Part shown: piece by piece, positions 12,351-22,609 of the stretch | Numbering within the stretch: position 1 is the first letter of the stretch | Layout: the number at the start of each line of letters is the position of its first letter | DNA from: Ilex aquifolium | Taxonomy: Eukaryota > Streptophyta > Magnoliopsida > Aquifoliales > Aquifoliaceae | Length of the DNA: 64,000 bases | Assembly (NCBI GenBank): GCA_951799425.1 | Contig: OX637409.1 | Span: 12,868,960-12,932,959 of the forward strand | Direction: 5' to 3' | The notes under the pieces: generated by a model | The model's database searches: none | What the model saw: only the letters and a program-made list of their open reading frames with translations | What the model was told of the DNA's origin: nothing | Translations under genes and position numbers: made by a program

Positions 12351-12368
12351 TGGTATCAGAGCCTAGGC
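12351..12368 (+). other. Primer-binding site of element A (initiator tRNA-Met)
   Basis: TGGTATCAGAGCCTAGGC starts four bases after the LTR end. TGGTATCAGAGC is the complement of the 3' end of plant initiator tRNA-Met, used by most plant chromoviruses and copia elements. Confidence 0.95.
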
Positions 12369-12534
12369 TTTAGGTCTTACATGAGAGCTGTAGGTTATGG
12401 ATCACCATTAGAGATATAGGATTAGGGTGAAGGAAATTGTGGTCTAGTTTGATATAAACTTTATGCTTTAGACTAAATCTATACTTAGGATGCCTTGTAC
12501 ATCAATGAAACTGAATTGTGAATTGATGTGCAGG

Positions 12535-13278
12535 ATGGACGGGTTACGAGGGCGAGGACGTGGGCGTGGTCGTGGAGGTCAAGCAAATCCACCACCACCA
12601 CCACCTCCCGATGTCATGCAAGGCATATATCAATGCTTGAGGGAGCTCACCACTCTGGTGCAAAACCAGAATGGAAACAACAACAACCACAACCACAACG
12701 GGGGAGCTCATCTATTAGCCCATGTACCGGGCAATGGGGATGATAACTGGAGGATGGTAACCCTTCGGGAATTTCTGAGGCAACACCCGCCTACTTTCCA
12801 AGGGAGCTCCACTCCTTTGGATGCGGATAAATGGATCCGTCGGGTAAAGAAGATTTGTGACGGCATGGGGGTTGCCGAAGACTTGAGGGTTGGCTTGGCT
12901 ACCTATTTGCTCGAGGGGGAGGCCGACCATTGGTGGGACTCCGTAAAAAGAAGGAGGAACGCCGAGGCACTTACTTGGGAGGAATTCGACCAAGTCTTCC
13001 AAGACAAGTATTTTTCGGAATCAGTTAGGGACCGGATGAAGACAGACTTTCTGGCTCTACGGCAGGGTAGCATGACGGTGGCTGAATACGAGAGGAGGTT
13101 TGACGAGCTATCCCGCTATGCCACCGAGTTCATATCCACTGAGGCCATGAGGGCCAAGCGCTTTGAGCAGGGATTGAGGCCTGCCATCAGGGAGAAGCTT
13201 GTGGCACACAAGATCCGGGAATATGGAGATCTTGTGGATAGGGCAGCACTAGTGAGAGAGACACAGAGGATAATTTGA
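12535..13278 (+). pseudogene. gag: Element A gag (capsid part), cut off by a frameshift
   Basis: The likely start is the ATG at 12535, since element E shows the same start context (CRM followed by Gly and Arg-Gly repeats). An Arg/Gly-rich N-terminus and a polyproline run are followed by the retrotransposon gag domain (PPTFQGSS, then W-rich AEGEADHWWD-like and FDQVFQDKYF-like motifs), which forms the virus-like particle. In E the frame runs on into the zinc knuckle. Here the frame closes with TGA at 13276, so the knuckle and pol lie in another frame. I read this as a damaging indel near 13265, although programmed frameshifting cannot be excluded from one copy. Confidence 0.85.
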
Positions 13279-15450
13279 GGAGACAGAGCTTTACGAGAGG
13301 AGGTCCTATACGGACTGGTGCTAGCAAAAGTGGGGTGCAGAGAGCGGCACCGTACCGTCGTCTTGACCAGGCAGGAGGACAGAGACTCTTGACGGCCCGA
13401 GGGGATGGAGCTACTCAGACTCGTACAGGCACTGACCCACGTCAATGCTTTGCCTGTGGAGGTGTCGGGCACTTCAGACATAACTGTCCATCCTTTCCAC
13501 CACGGACCAATCAAGCGGCAGGACAAGGGCAAGCAACCCAGCCCCCACTACCGAGACAACCTCCACAGAGACCACAGCAGCAGAGACCCATAGGAGCTTT
13601 AGCCCCAGGTGGCGCCACTCAGGGGAGAGTATTTGCTTTGACCCAAGCGGAGGAAGATGCCTCCAATGCCGTTGTGGAAGGTATCGTTCTTCTTTACAAT
13701 TCTTGGGCCCGAATTTTATTTGATCCCGGGGCAACTCATTCTTTTATACGTACTGCGTATGCTACTAATTTGAGATTGGGTTTCGAGAAGCTAGAACATG
13801 CATTGAATGTTGACTTGCCTACGGGAGAACGATTGGATACAACTAGGGTATGTAGAGAATGTGTGCTTCGCATTGGGGAGCAAGAGTTGATTGTAGATTT
13901 GGTTGTGTTAGACATGAAGGGGTATGACGTTATATTTGGGATGAATTTGTTGTCCGTTTTCCGTGCGGTGATGGATTGTTTTCGCAAGCGGATCTCATTC
14001 CAATTACCGGGAGGGGTAGTCTTTACTTTCATGAATGATCGTAATTCTTCCCATCCATTTCCTACTACGGGTAGTAAATTCTTGAAAGCGAAGGTGGGAA
14101 GCCAGTTGAGTTTCTTAGCCAGCTTAATGGGAGATGATCGGGATAAATCCCATGCGGACGTAGTGTTGATAGTATCGGATTTTCCGGATGTCTTCCCTGA
14201 CGAATTACCTGGGTTACCTCCACAAAGGGAGATTGAGTTCAAGATTGATCTCTATCCAGGAACTGAACCCATATCCATTGCCCCTTATCGAATGGCACCT
14301 TTGGAGTTGAAGGAGCTAAGGAAGCAATTGGATCATCTATTGGTCATTGGGTTTATACGTTTGAGCACCTCACCTTGGGGAGCCCCGGTCCTCTTTGTGA
14401 AGAAAACGGACGAGACTCTACGGTTGTGCACGGATTACCGAAGGTTGAATCGGGTTACCGTGAAGAATAAGTATCCGTTGCCAAGAATTGATGACTTATT
14501 TGATCAGTTGAAGAGTTCGAAGTATTACTCCAAGATTGATCTTCGCACAGGGTACCATCAACTGCGGATTAAGGAGGGGGATATTCCTAAGACTGCTTTT
14601 CGTACCCGGTATGGTCATTTCGAGTATACGGTGATGCCGTTCGGATTGACTAATGCCCCCGCAGCCTTCATGGATTTGATGCACAGAGTCTTCCGGCCTT
14701 ACCTCGATCAATTTGTCATTGTGTTTATTGATGACATATTGGTTTACTCACAGACTCAGGAGGAACATGCTCGTCATCTCTCTATTGTGCTACAAACATT
14801 GAGAGAACATAAATTATATGCGAAGATGAGCAAGTGTGAGTTTTGGATGAAGGAAGTGAAGTTCCTTGGCCATGTTGTGTCCGAGAAAGGAGTAGCTGTT
14901 GATCCCGCAAAGATTGAGGCTGTGATGAAATGGGAACCACCGAAGAATGTGACCGAGATACGTAGCTTCTTGGGTTTAGCAGGTTACTATCGGAGGTTCG
15001 TAGAAGGGTTCTCAAAGCTTGCGATGCCGATGACTCGCCTTACAAAGAAGGGAGAAACATTTGTGTGGACTCAAGCGTATGAGCTAGCCTTTCGCACCTT
15101 GAAGGAGAAGTTGACGACGGCTCCTGTCCTCATTATTCCAAGCAGTGGGGAAGGATATGATGTGTACACGGATGCTTCGCTACGAGGCTTGGGATGTGTT
15201 CTAATGCAAGGAGGGAAGGTAGTTGCTTATGGATCGAGGCAACTCAAAACTCACGAACAAAACTATCCCACTCACGACTTGGAGTTAGCCGCTGTGGTTT
15301 TTGCTCTTAAGTTGTGGAGATGTTATTTATACGGGGAGAAATTTCAAGTGTTCTCAGACCATAAAAGCCTCAAATATATCTTCACGCAGAAGGATTTGAA
15401 TCTCCGCCAAAGAAGGTGGATTGAGTATTTAGAAGAATACGAGTTCACGC
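13275..15450 (+). pseudogene. pol: Element A pol, first part: zinc knuckle, protease, RT, RNase H
   Basis: No ATG opens this frame; it is the shifted continuation of gag. In order: CCHC knuckle (C58, C61, H66, C71), aspartic protease with DPGATHSFI (D150; Pro in place of the common Ser/Thr), reverse transcriptase with catalytic D422 and FIDD (D486, D487), and RNase H with YTDAS (D633), E670 and D695. Catalytic residues are present. Element B interrupts the frame right after RNase H, so the last few residues of the open frame are B LTR sequence. The rest of pol resumes at 22610. Confidence 0.93.
15446..15450. other. Target site duplication of element B (left)
   Basis: CACGC recurs at 22605-22609. 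The uninterrupted version of the site is visible in element E near 42546, where the same pol sequence continues without a break. Confidence 0.97.
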
Positions 15451-15910
15451 TGATGAGCACATAATATTGCATATTTGAAGGGCTCATTACATGCATTTTA
15501 ACTCAACTTTTGCATTTAAATACTTAGAGTTAGCCGAAATTATGAATAATGTTGATATTTTGATGTTGCAAGTTTTTATTGCTTAAATCATGTATTTTAG
15601 GACATTGCAACTATGTTGGATGTGTGGTGAAGGCATGGACACAATACATGAAGAATTGGAGGCTTAAAAGTGAAGAAATCAAGAAGGCATTGGTGCTTGG
15701 GAACAAGGGCACCAGCTGCAGCAACAATTGGAAGTACTGCCTCGGAATTCCTCAATTTTGACCATGTTCTACTCAGATTTTGGAAAATTTCAAAACATGA
15801 AAGTTGTAGATATGGGTGTCTTCTGTTTGGTGTCAACATTTCAGCCCAATCCAACGGTTGGATCAAGAGTTATGCCTATTCTACCAAAGGTGGTCCAGTG
15901 TAGAAAAATA

Positions 15911-15985
15911 GTACCGGTACTCGGTACCGGTACCAAATGGTACCGGTACCCAGTACCAAATGGTACCGGTACCCAGTACCGGTAC
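15911..15985 (+). repeat. GTACCGGTAC palindrome array, element B 5' LTR
   Basis: Four ACCGGT cores with GTAC flanks, separated by TCG or CAAATG-type linkers. The 3' LTR copy (21208-21261) lacks one of the 22-bp units. In the solo LTR at 57929 the corresponding place holds CCTACCGGTAGG repeats. Confidence 0.9.
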
Positions 15986-17073
15986 TCCGGACCTTCTGGT
16001 CGCGAAAACAGCCTGTAACTCAACTTTGAGGCTTGGGGGTCCCACCTACACTTCTTCCACGCCTATCCCAACATTTCCTTACACATTTACAGGCCTCCTA
16101 CACTCAAGTGGAAGACTTTAAAGGCTAATGCATTAAAGGAGGAATGGGGGGAAGTGGGCTGCCCAGGCTATGATCTCCTAGCCTGTCAAAGCCATCCATT
16201 CAGCCCTCTCTTGATGGGAGCTCGTTCACACAGCTAGGGGGGAGCCTCTTGGACGTTTTGGCAAGTCTCCACACTGAATATATTCAACATTCAACACACA
16301 ATGTAAAGGGTTGGCTACCTAAGCTTAGTTTTAGTTCCATGTAGAAGATAATGAATAGTGTAATGTAAGTTTATGTTTTTGCATTTTCCTTTCCATTTCA
16401 ATTGTTGTAAGCTTTAAACTTCTTGTAATCTTCATTCCTTGCACTTTAATCTTAGTTGTTTCAAGTTTATTCCAAGTTTACTTGCATGTTTTAGATTTCA
16501 CCGTTGTTATTTAAGTGTTCTTCATTTTCAAGCTTTGAAATGGGTTTTGAATATTTTTTCTTCTTAGTTTAAGTTTTCTTGCATTGAGTTAAGTTTTAAT
16601 CTTCATTTCTTCTACATGTCTATTTACATTATGCTTGTCTTGCATTTTTAATATGAGTAGCTAGGATTTAAGTTGGTTAATCCAAGGGAAAATTCCTCTT
16701 GGGAATACCATTTTCAACTCTTCTTCATTCCTCCCTTTAGAGTCAAATGGTTCGGTTTGACGGGGTTGAGAGTGGATGAGTTGGTGAGCCTTTGATATTC
16801 CGTAGGCCTAGTCACGGTTTATGCTTAGATACTCACCAATCTCGTCCCTAGCTTCCCCCGAATCAATCGTTCATTCATGCTCAATCGGAGGAAGGCTTTG
16901 AGTTGATTTGGTATTCCCATTGGAATGAACCCTTTGGATTAGCCAACACTTGCTTTCTTGCATTTTCATTTTGAACAAAACTCACCAAAACACAAATACA
17001 AGATTTTACACTTTCTTTTCACTTTTGCAAAATCACTTTTACAAAACTCCCTTTCCTTCCCTGAGGAGACGAC

Positions 17074-17091
17074 CTTGGAATATTTTCCAAG
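17074..17091 (+). promoter_or_regulatory. U5 hairpin in the Athila-type LTR
   Basis: CTTGGAA-TATT-TTCCAAG forms a perfect 7-bp stem. The same arms with different loops occur in the other Athila-type LTRs at 27776-27796 (reverse), 57109-57125, 59630-59646 and in the B 3' LTR (22349-22366). It lies about 240 bp before the LTR end. Confidence 0.6.
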
Positions 17092-17330
17092 TAAAACACA
17101 CGACCACAAAAGACTCCTTTCGATTGGGGAGCATTTTTGTGCACACATTCTCCATTTCACATATATTTTGTTCATCCATTTCCCACCATTTGTTCGTTGT
17201 TGCCTAATCTTTTGCATTACCCCGAGGGAGAGTGACACTCCCCCATCCATATAAGCCATATACAATACACACATTGAGGGTGAGGGTGATGTTTAGGGGT
17301 TAGGAAACAACACCGTTTCCATCAATCATT

Positions 17331-17348
17331 TGGCGCCGTTGCCGGGGA
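17331..17348 (+). other. Primer-binding site of element B (tRNA-Asp)
   Basis: TGGCGCCGTTGCCGGGGA is complementary to the 3' end of plant tRNA-Asp(GUC) including CCA, the primer used by Athila elements. It starts two bases after the LTR. Confidence 0.92.
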
Positions 17349-17395
17349 AGGTAAAGCGTTGAGTTCAAAGGGTGATTTTGGGCGGCATGGTAAGT

Positions 17396-17426
17396 CTCGT
17401 GATTTTCATCACGGGCCAAGGTATGT
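17396..17426 (+). promoter_or_regulatory. Leader hairpin and splice-donor-like site of element B
   Basis: CTCGTG (17396-17401) pairs with CACGGG (17410-17415), allowing one G-U pair, and is followed by CCAAG|GTATGT, a strong match to a plant 5' splice site. Element O has the equivalent hairpin and donor. A spliced subgenomic RNA is possible but not shown. Confidence 0.5.
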
Positions 17427-17469
17427 CGTTTCTTTTGTAAATATTTTGTTTTAGTTTGTGTTTTGCATT

Positions 17470-18471
17470 ATGTCTTATACTTATTATGAAAATGTATCAA
17501 ATGCCCCATATTATGAAAAAGTGTGTGAGATTTGTGATGACTATGGGCACATTACTAGTGAGTGCCCAAGAATGGCCTCTTATTTTGAAAACGTATGCAA
17601 GATTTGTGGTGAGTATGGACACATCACTAGTGAGTGCCAAATAAATGCCCCTTATTTTGAATACGTTTGCGAAATTTGTGGTGAGAATGGACACCTCACT
17701 AGTGAATGCCCAATAAATTATCCGGTTCAAGACTTTGCATGCGAAGGTTCAAATTCATTTTTGGCCTCCGAAAATTTTTACCCCAACCATTATGTTACAC
17801 CGAGTTATCCGAGTTATGGTTGGGAGAATGAACCTTACAATTTTTCATCCAATCTCACACCACCAAATGAATTCTCCCACTATCCAACATGTGAGGAACC
17901 AACCATACAAGCATTGGAAAATATTTTTTGCGAGTTTATGCAATGCCAATTGGAATTCAATGCCCGATTAGGCGAGTTTTTGCAAAGCCAAATGGAATTC
18001 AATGCCCAAATAACTCAACAACTTGATACATTGACTAATGCTATAATTGTTATGCATGAAGAACAACACCTTGAGCATAGTCAATATATTGAGAATGATC
18101 CCCCCAATGAAATGCATATTAATGTTGAATCTCCCACCACTCTAGATTGTGAAACATTTAATGAAGTTATTATCTCATATGAGGCTAATGAGCCCAAGGT
18201 CATTTTGCCATCTTTGAGTGGTGTTGAGATTCACATTTCTCAACTTGGGGAGGGCATTGAAATGGAGTCAAGTGTTCTTAATGAGAAATTGTATATTCCA
18301 TTTGTTGCATTGCATAAACTCGCATACATCTTGGTTCGGTTGAGATTTTTGAATTATTATCCCTTGTATGGTTGGATAGATTGGATAGAAAGGGCATTTA
18401 TACAACAAAAAAATTTTAAAATCAAAAAAATCCATGGGCGTAGGGTCATATCCGAATTGAAGCCGGATTGA
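17470..18471 (+). CDS. Element B ORF: gag-like protein with three tandem CCHC zinc knuckles
   Basis: The first ATG is at 17470, giving about 333 residues; the open frame begins slightly earlier without ATG. Three CCHC knuckles (C-x2-C-x4-H-x4-C, each close to CEIC..YGH.TSEC) start at residues 19, 43 and 67. They are encoded by three exact 72-bp repeats (17503-17718), with a trace of a fourth in front. A later segment (LQSQMEFNAQITQQLDTL) matches the coiled IQSQMSFNTQTTQTF segment after the knuckle in element C gag, which has a single CEICAFSGHPAREC knuckle. The ORF therefore looks like the C-terminal gag region of an Athila element with the knuckle amplified. The capsid domain and all of pol are absent. 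A nucleic-acid-binding role, perhaps RNA packaging, is inferred. The last 60 residues are unrecognised. Confidence 0.85.
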   Translation: MSYTYYENVSNAPYYEKVCEICDDYGHITSECPRMASYFENVCKICGEYGHITSECQINAPYFEYVCEICGENGHLTSECPINYPVQDFACEGSNSFLASENFYPNHYVTPSYPSYGWENEPYNFSSNLTPPNEFSHYPTCEEPTIQALENIFCEFMQCQLEFNARLGEFLQSQMEFNAQITQQLDTLTNAIIVMHEEQHLEHSQYIENDPPNEMHINVESPTTLDCETFNEVIISYEANEPKVILPSLSGVEIHISQLGEGIEMESSVLNEKLYIPFVALHKLAYILVRLRFLNYYPLYGWIDWIERAFIQQKNFKIKKIHGRRVISELKPD

Positions 18472-18637
18472 CATGAGCCCTTGTTGTTTTGTTTCCATGT
18501 ACATAGTAGTTATATCTCTTTTATTGTTATATTTTTATTTTTCATGTCATTGTAGTATAATGGTGAGTATCATTGTAGTTTAGATTTTAACATGAAGCAT
18601 GTTTCAACGGGAGTAGTTTGGCAGACAAAGCAGAACA

Positions 18638-18765
18638 GTACCGGTACTAAAAGTCTACTGGAATCGCAGTACCGGTACTCGGTACCGGTACCAAATGGTA
18701 CCGGTACCCAGTACCGGTACTAAAAGTCTACTGGAATCGCAGTACCGGTACTCGGTACCGGTACT
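18638..18765 (+). repeat. GTACCGGTAC array inside element B interior
   Basis: Several GTACCGGTAC palindromes in two near-identical halves separated by a TAAAAGTCTACTGGAATCGC linker. This is the motif of B's own U3 but lies about 160 bp after the ORF stop, outside the LTR. Confidence 0.9.
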
Positions 18766-18848
18766 GTTTGCCTGACAGACCCAATCTCTGCAATGCTGCT
18801 CCACCTGCTTTGAGGGCATCACCAACATTTCTCCCCCATGTTCTAGTC

Positions 18849-18863
18849 TAAGTTGGGGGGTGT
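18849..18863 (+). other. Internal polypurine-tract copy 1 in element B
   Basis: Contains AAGTTGGGGGGTG (18850-18862), identical over 13 bases to the tract that abuts the 3' LTR. No strong hairpin precedes it. A TATATATA/poly-A run follows at about 18900-18933. Confidence 0.6.
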
Positions 18864-18898
18864 AAATGAGCTTTGTGTGTTTCATTTTCTCTTTTATG

Positions 18899-18929
<31 letters not shown>

Positions 18930-18985
18930 AAAGGGGTATCTCATTTCCCATTTTACCTTCATTGTTTTCATTGCATGATTCCTTG

Positions 18986-19022
18986 TGCATTGAGGACAAT
19001 GCATAATTTAAGTTGGGGGGTG
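18986..19022 (+). other. Internal hairpin and polypurine-tract copy 2 in element B
   Basis: TGCATTG-AGGA-CAATGCA is a perfect 7-bp stem with an AGGA loop, followed six bases later by AAGTTGGGGGGTG (19010-19022). The arrangement copies the hairpin-PPT unit at the 3' LTR, and the AGGA loop equals that of the chromovirus hairpins at 24223 and 62944. Confidence 0.65.
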
Positions 19023-20580
19023 AGGTGCACCATTCACATGTTCCACCACTTTGTGTATAGAATAAGTTGGAAATGTGAAAATTTCGAAAACTTTTGGACA
19101 ATTTTTGTGAAAAATAGTCAATATTGAACTATATTCCTTTATCCTAATTGTTATGGGATTTGTGAATTGCTTGATCTTCATTTTGAACTTTGAATACATG
19201 AGCACATTATAGAAGTTTATCCTATGCTTGAGTATCACATATGTGTTTTCTTTCAAACTCAACCATTGTGCACCTTGAATGTGTAATTTGGACAATTTAC
19301 GGATTGAGTTCACATTTGAGTGCTTGACATGAATAGTGGAGATGAGTAAGAACCCATGTGAGCTTTAATGCCAATCCTTGTTTGGAGGGAACCTACATTT
19401 ACTCAAGGAACAATTTTTCAAATTCTAAATTTGTTCAATAATCTCATTATGTTTGTTTTGGTTAGGTGCTTTTGGGTAGTTGATTGACTTTGTCTTGAAA
19501 CGCAAAATGCTCCTCCTATGCTTATCTAGAGATGATCTTAGGCCATCTTTGAAATGCTTTGAGCCTTTGCCTTTTTCTTGTGAAAATATTATCCCTAGTG
19601 CCGTGATTGAGCCTTAATTGAATTCGTTTCTATGCCACACATGTAACCAAGCCAATGAAAATGATAAATATCTACCTTACCTTGGTTGTTCCTAGTGCTA
19701 AGTTGGGTGATGATAAAAGAAAAGGAATGATGGTGTGAAAAATCAAACAAAAGGGATGAAGGATGTTGAAACTCAAAAGAGTTCAATGGAAAAAGAATGA
19801 AAATCCAAGAAAAGGAGAGAAAGGGAGTGAAAAAGGAGAAAAAGAATGAGAAAAAGAAAAGGGAAAAATGTAAAGGAAAAGAAAAAAAAAAAAGAAACAA
19901 AGGGTGTGGTGATAGTGTGAAAATCAAAATCCCATAAAAGGGAAGTGTTTTTCTAAGATTAAGGTCATTCACCCGGAACAACCCTCTTTGTTATCCTATA
20001 TCCTTCGTTTCCCTTACCACAACATCACCCCAAGGCCTCATTACAACCCATTAAAGTCCTAAAAGATCTAGAGAAGCATGGGGGATGCATACTTTTAAAG
20101 AAAAAGAGAAGTTAATTTTACTATCTAATGCCCTAGCATTCCCTTCATGAGATTATGCCAAGGTTGTTTCATTTGTATACATGTGCTTCATTTTTGGATT
20201 ATATGTGAGCATTTTGGTTTGTGAATAAGATTCTATCTCACATATACACATGGAGTGCATGCTAGGATAATCATTGAGTTATTTATTTTTGAGAGAAACC
20301 CTTGGTGAGTTTTTGCATCAAAGCTTAATTTGGATAGCCACGTGAATGTGAACTCCATTGTGTAAATGTTTAAATTACATGTTCATTTCACACACACACG
20401 AGTTTTGAAAGGAAATGTGTATGTGGATACTCTAGAATAGCATTTAAAGCTATAATGTGTTGCATGTGTTTTTAGTTAGGATGTTTTGAACATAGTTTTT
20501 TTATTGAAATCCCATCACTAGTTAAGATAGGGGAATATACTTTAAATATTGGATATTAGCAAGAAGTTTGTAGGTACCTT
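19023..20580 (+). other. Element B 3' untranslated region
   Basis: No supported gene. A purine-rich segment (about 19700-19900) gives long pyrimidine-coded frames on the other strand. The GATTGAGCC...ATCTACCTT stretch around 19605-19682 aligns with the reverse strand of element C around 31550-31640, so this is Athila-type 3' UTR. Confidence 0.6.
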
Positions 20581-20662
20581 CACTGGAAACCTTCACGAGA
20601 CAAAACTCGTCCACTAGGGATCACCTAGGGGTTTAAAGGCTTGTTGCATGTGCTAAATGAAA
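20581..20662 (+). promoter_or_regulatory. Conserved 3' block shared by elements B and C
   Basis: About 70 bp beginning near AACCTTCACGAGACAAAACT and ending TTGCATGTGCTAAA are nearly identical to the reverse strand of 30647-30724 in element C. It contains two possible hairpins, ACGAG/CTCGT and CTAGG/CCTAG. It lies 85-165 bp before the polypurine tract in both elements. A cis-acting RNA role is inferred. Confidence 0.65.
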
Positions 20663-20711
20663 TTGCGGAATTAGTATAGGTTTATTTTTGTTTGCTTGCT
20701 TTTACATTTTG

Positions 20712-20747
20712 TTTGCTAGGGACTAGCAAAGCTTAAGTTGGGGGGTG
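20712..20747 (+). other. Hairpin and polypurine tract of element B
   Basis: TTTGCTAG-GGA-CTAGCAAA (20712-20730) is a perfect 8-bp stem, followed after four bases by AAGTTGGGGGGTG (20735-20747), which abuts the 3' LTR. The tract primes plus-strand DNA synthesis. Element C has TTTACTAG-GGA-CTAGTAAA at the same spacing, a compensatory change. Confidence 0.85.
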
Positions 20748-22604
20748 TGATGAGCACATAATATTGCATATTTGAAGGGCTCATTACATGTATTTTAACT
20801 CAACTTTTGCATTTAAGTACTTAGAGTTAGCCGAAATTATGAATAATGTTGATATTTTGATGTTGCAAGTTTTTATTGCTTAAATCATGTATTTTAGGAC
20901 ATTGCAACTATGTTGGATGTGTGGTGAAGGCATGGACACAATACATGAAGAATTGGAGGCTTAAAAGTGAAGAAATCAAGAAGGCATTGGTGCTTGGGAA
21001 CAAGGGCACCAGCTGCAGCAACAATTGGAAGTACTGCCTCGGAATTGCTCCATTTTGACCATGATCTACTCAGATTTTGGAAAATTTCAAAACATGAAAG
21101 TTGTAGATATGGGTGTCTTCTGTTTGGTGTCAATATTTCAGCCCAATCCAACGGTTGGATCAAGAGTTATGCCGATTCTACCGAAGGTGGTCCAGTGCAG
21201 AAAAACAGTACCGGTACTCGGTACCGGTACCAAATGGTACCGGTACCCAGTACCGGTACTCCGGACCTTCTGGTCGCGAAAACAGCCTGTAACTCAACTT
21301 TGAGGCTTGGGGGTCCCACCTACACTTCTCCCACGCCTATCCCAACATTTCCTTACACATTTACAGGCCTCCTACACTCAAGTGGAAGACTTTAAAGGCT
21401 AATGCATTAAAGGAGGAATGGGGGGAAGTGGGCTGCCCAGGCTATGATCTCCTAGCCTGTCAAAGCCATCCATTCAGCCCTCTCTTGATGGGAGCTCGTT
21501 CACACAGCTAGGGGGGGAGCCTCTTGGACGTTTTGGCAAGTCTCCACACTGAATATATTCAACATTCAACACACAATGTAAAGGGTTGGCTACCTAAGCT
21601 TAGTTTTAGTTCCATGTAGAAGATAATGAATAGTGTAATGTAAGTTTATGTTTTTGCATTTTCCTTTCCATTTCAATTGTTGTAAGCTTTAAACTTCTTG
21701 TAATCTTCATTCCTTGCACTTTAATCTTAGTTGTTTCAAGTTTATTCCAAGTTTACTTGCATGTTTTAGATTTCACCGTTGTTATTTAAGTGTTCTTCAT
21801 TTTCAAGCTTTGAAATGGGTTTTGAATATTTTTTCTTCTTAGTTTAAGTTTTCTTGCATTGAGTTAAGTTTTAATCTTCATTTCTTCTACATGTCTATTT
21901 ACATTATGCTTGTCTTGCATTTTTAATATGAGTAGCTAGGATTTAAGTTGGTTAATCCAAGGGAAAATTCCTCTTGGGAATACCATTTTCAACTCTTCTT
22001 CATTCCTCCCTTTAGAGTCAAATGGTTCGGTTTGACGGGGTTGAGAGTGGATGAGTTGGTGAGCCTTTGATATTCCGTAGGCCTAGTCACGGTTTATGCT
22101 TAGATACTCACCAATCTCGTCCCTAGCTTCCCCCGAATCAATCGTTCATTCATGCTCAATCGGAGGAAGGCTTTGAGTTGATTTGGTATTCCCATTGGAA
22201 TGAACCCTTTGGATTAGCCAACACTTGCTTTCTTGCATTTTCATTTTGAACAAAACTCACCAAAACACAAATACAAGATTTTACACTTTCTTTTCACTTT
22301 TGCAAAATCACTTTTACAAAACTCCCTTTCCTTCCCTGAGGAGACGACCTTGGAATATTTTCCAAGTAAAACACACGACCACAAAAGACTCCTTTCGATT
22401 GGGGAGCATTTTTGTGCACACATTCTCCATTTCACATATATTTTGTTCATCCATTTCCCACCATTTGTTCGTTGTTGCCTAATCTTTTGCATTACCCCGA
22501 GGGAGAGTGACACTCCCCCATCCATATAAGCCATATACAATACACACATTGAGGGTGAGGGTGATGTTTAGGGGTTAGGAAACAACACCGTTTTCCATCA
22601 ATCA
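20748..22604 (+). repeat. 3' LTR of element B
   Basis: Pairs with 15451-17328 and differs by scattered substitutions, a few single-base indels and one missing 22-bp unit in the GTACCGGTAC array (21208-21261). It is followed by the CACGC target duplication. Confidence 0.97.
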
Positions 22605-22609
22605 CACGC

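Larger units (their letters stand above)
15451..17328 (+). repeat. 5' LTR of element B
   Basis: Starts TGATGAGCACATAATATTGC and ends ATCAATCA. It contains GTACCGGTAC repeats at 15911-15985, a CTTGGAA/TTCCAAG hairpin at 17074-17091 near its end, and a GGGGAGCATTTTTGTGCAC block. Several open frames of 60-100 codons occur in both LTR copies, but none resembles a protein. Confidence 0.97.
15451..22604 (+). mobile_element. Element B: non-autonomous Athila-type LTR retrotransposon
   Basis: 7154 bp, two near-identical LTRs (1878 and 1857 bp), a perfect tRNA-Asp primer site, a hairpin plus polypurine tract, and 5-bp target duplications. The 3.4-kb interior has no protease, RT, RNase H or integrase, only one ORF with three zinc knuckles. 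Its 3' untranslated region matches that of autonomous element C, so it probably used an Athila element's proteins in trans. The few LTR differences show it is young, and it is younger than A, which it interrupts. Confidence 0.95.

Noticed and set aside
12351-12368. tRNA-like sequence matches at primer sites
   Set aside because: Only the 12-18 bases complementary to a tRNA 3' end are present; no cloverleaf can be formed.
12528-14242. Overlapping frames on both strands across gag and pol of A, and likewise in E
   Set aside because: Shadows of the real gag-pol frame, which has the catalytic motifs.
15579-17274. Open frames of 60-102 codons in the B LTR (repeated at 20876-22549)
   Set aside because: They occur in both LTR copies simply because the LTRs are duplicates, lie on both strands, and show no protein-like features.
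19595-19981. 128-codon reverse frame rich in Phe and Ser in element B
   Set aside because: A product of a purine-rich 3' UTR tract read on the opposite strand.
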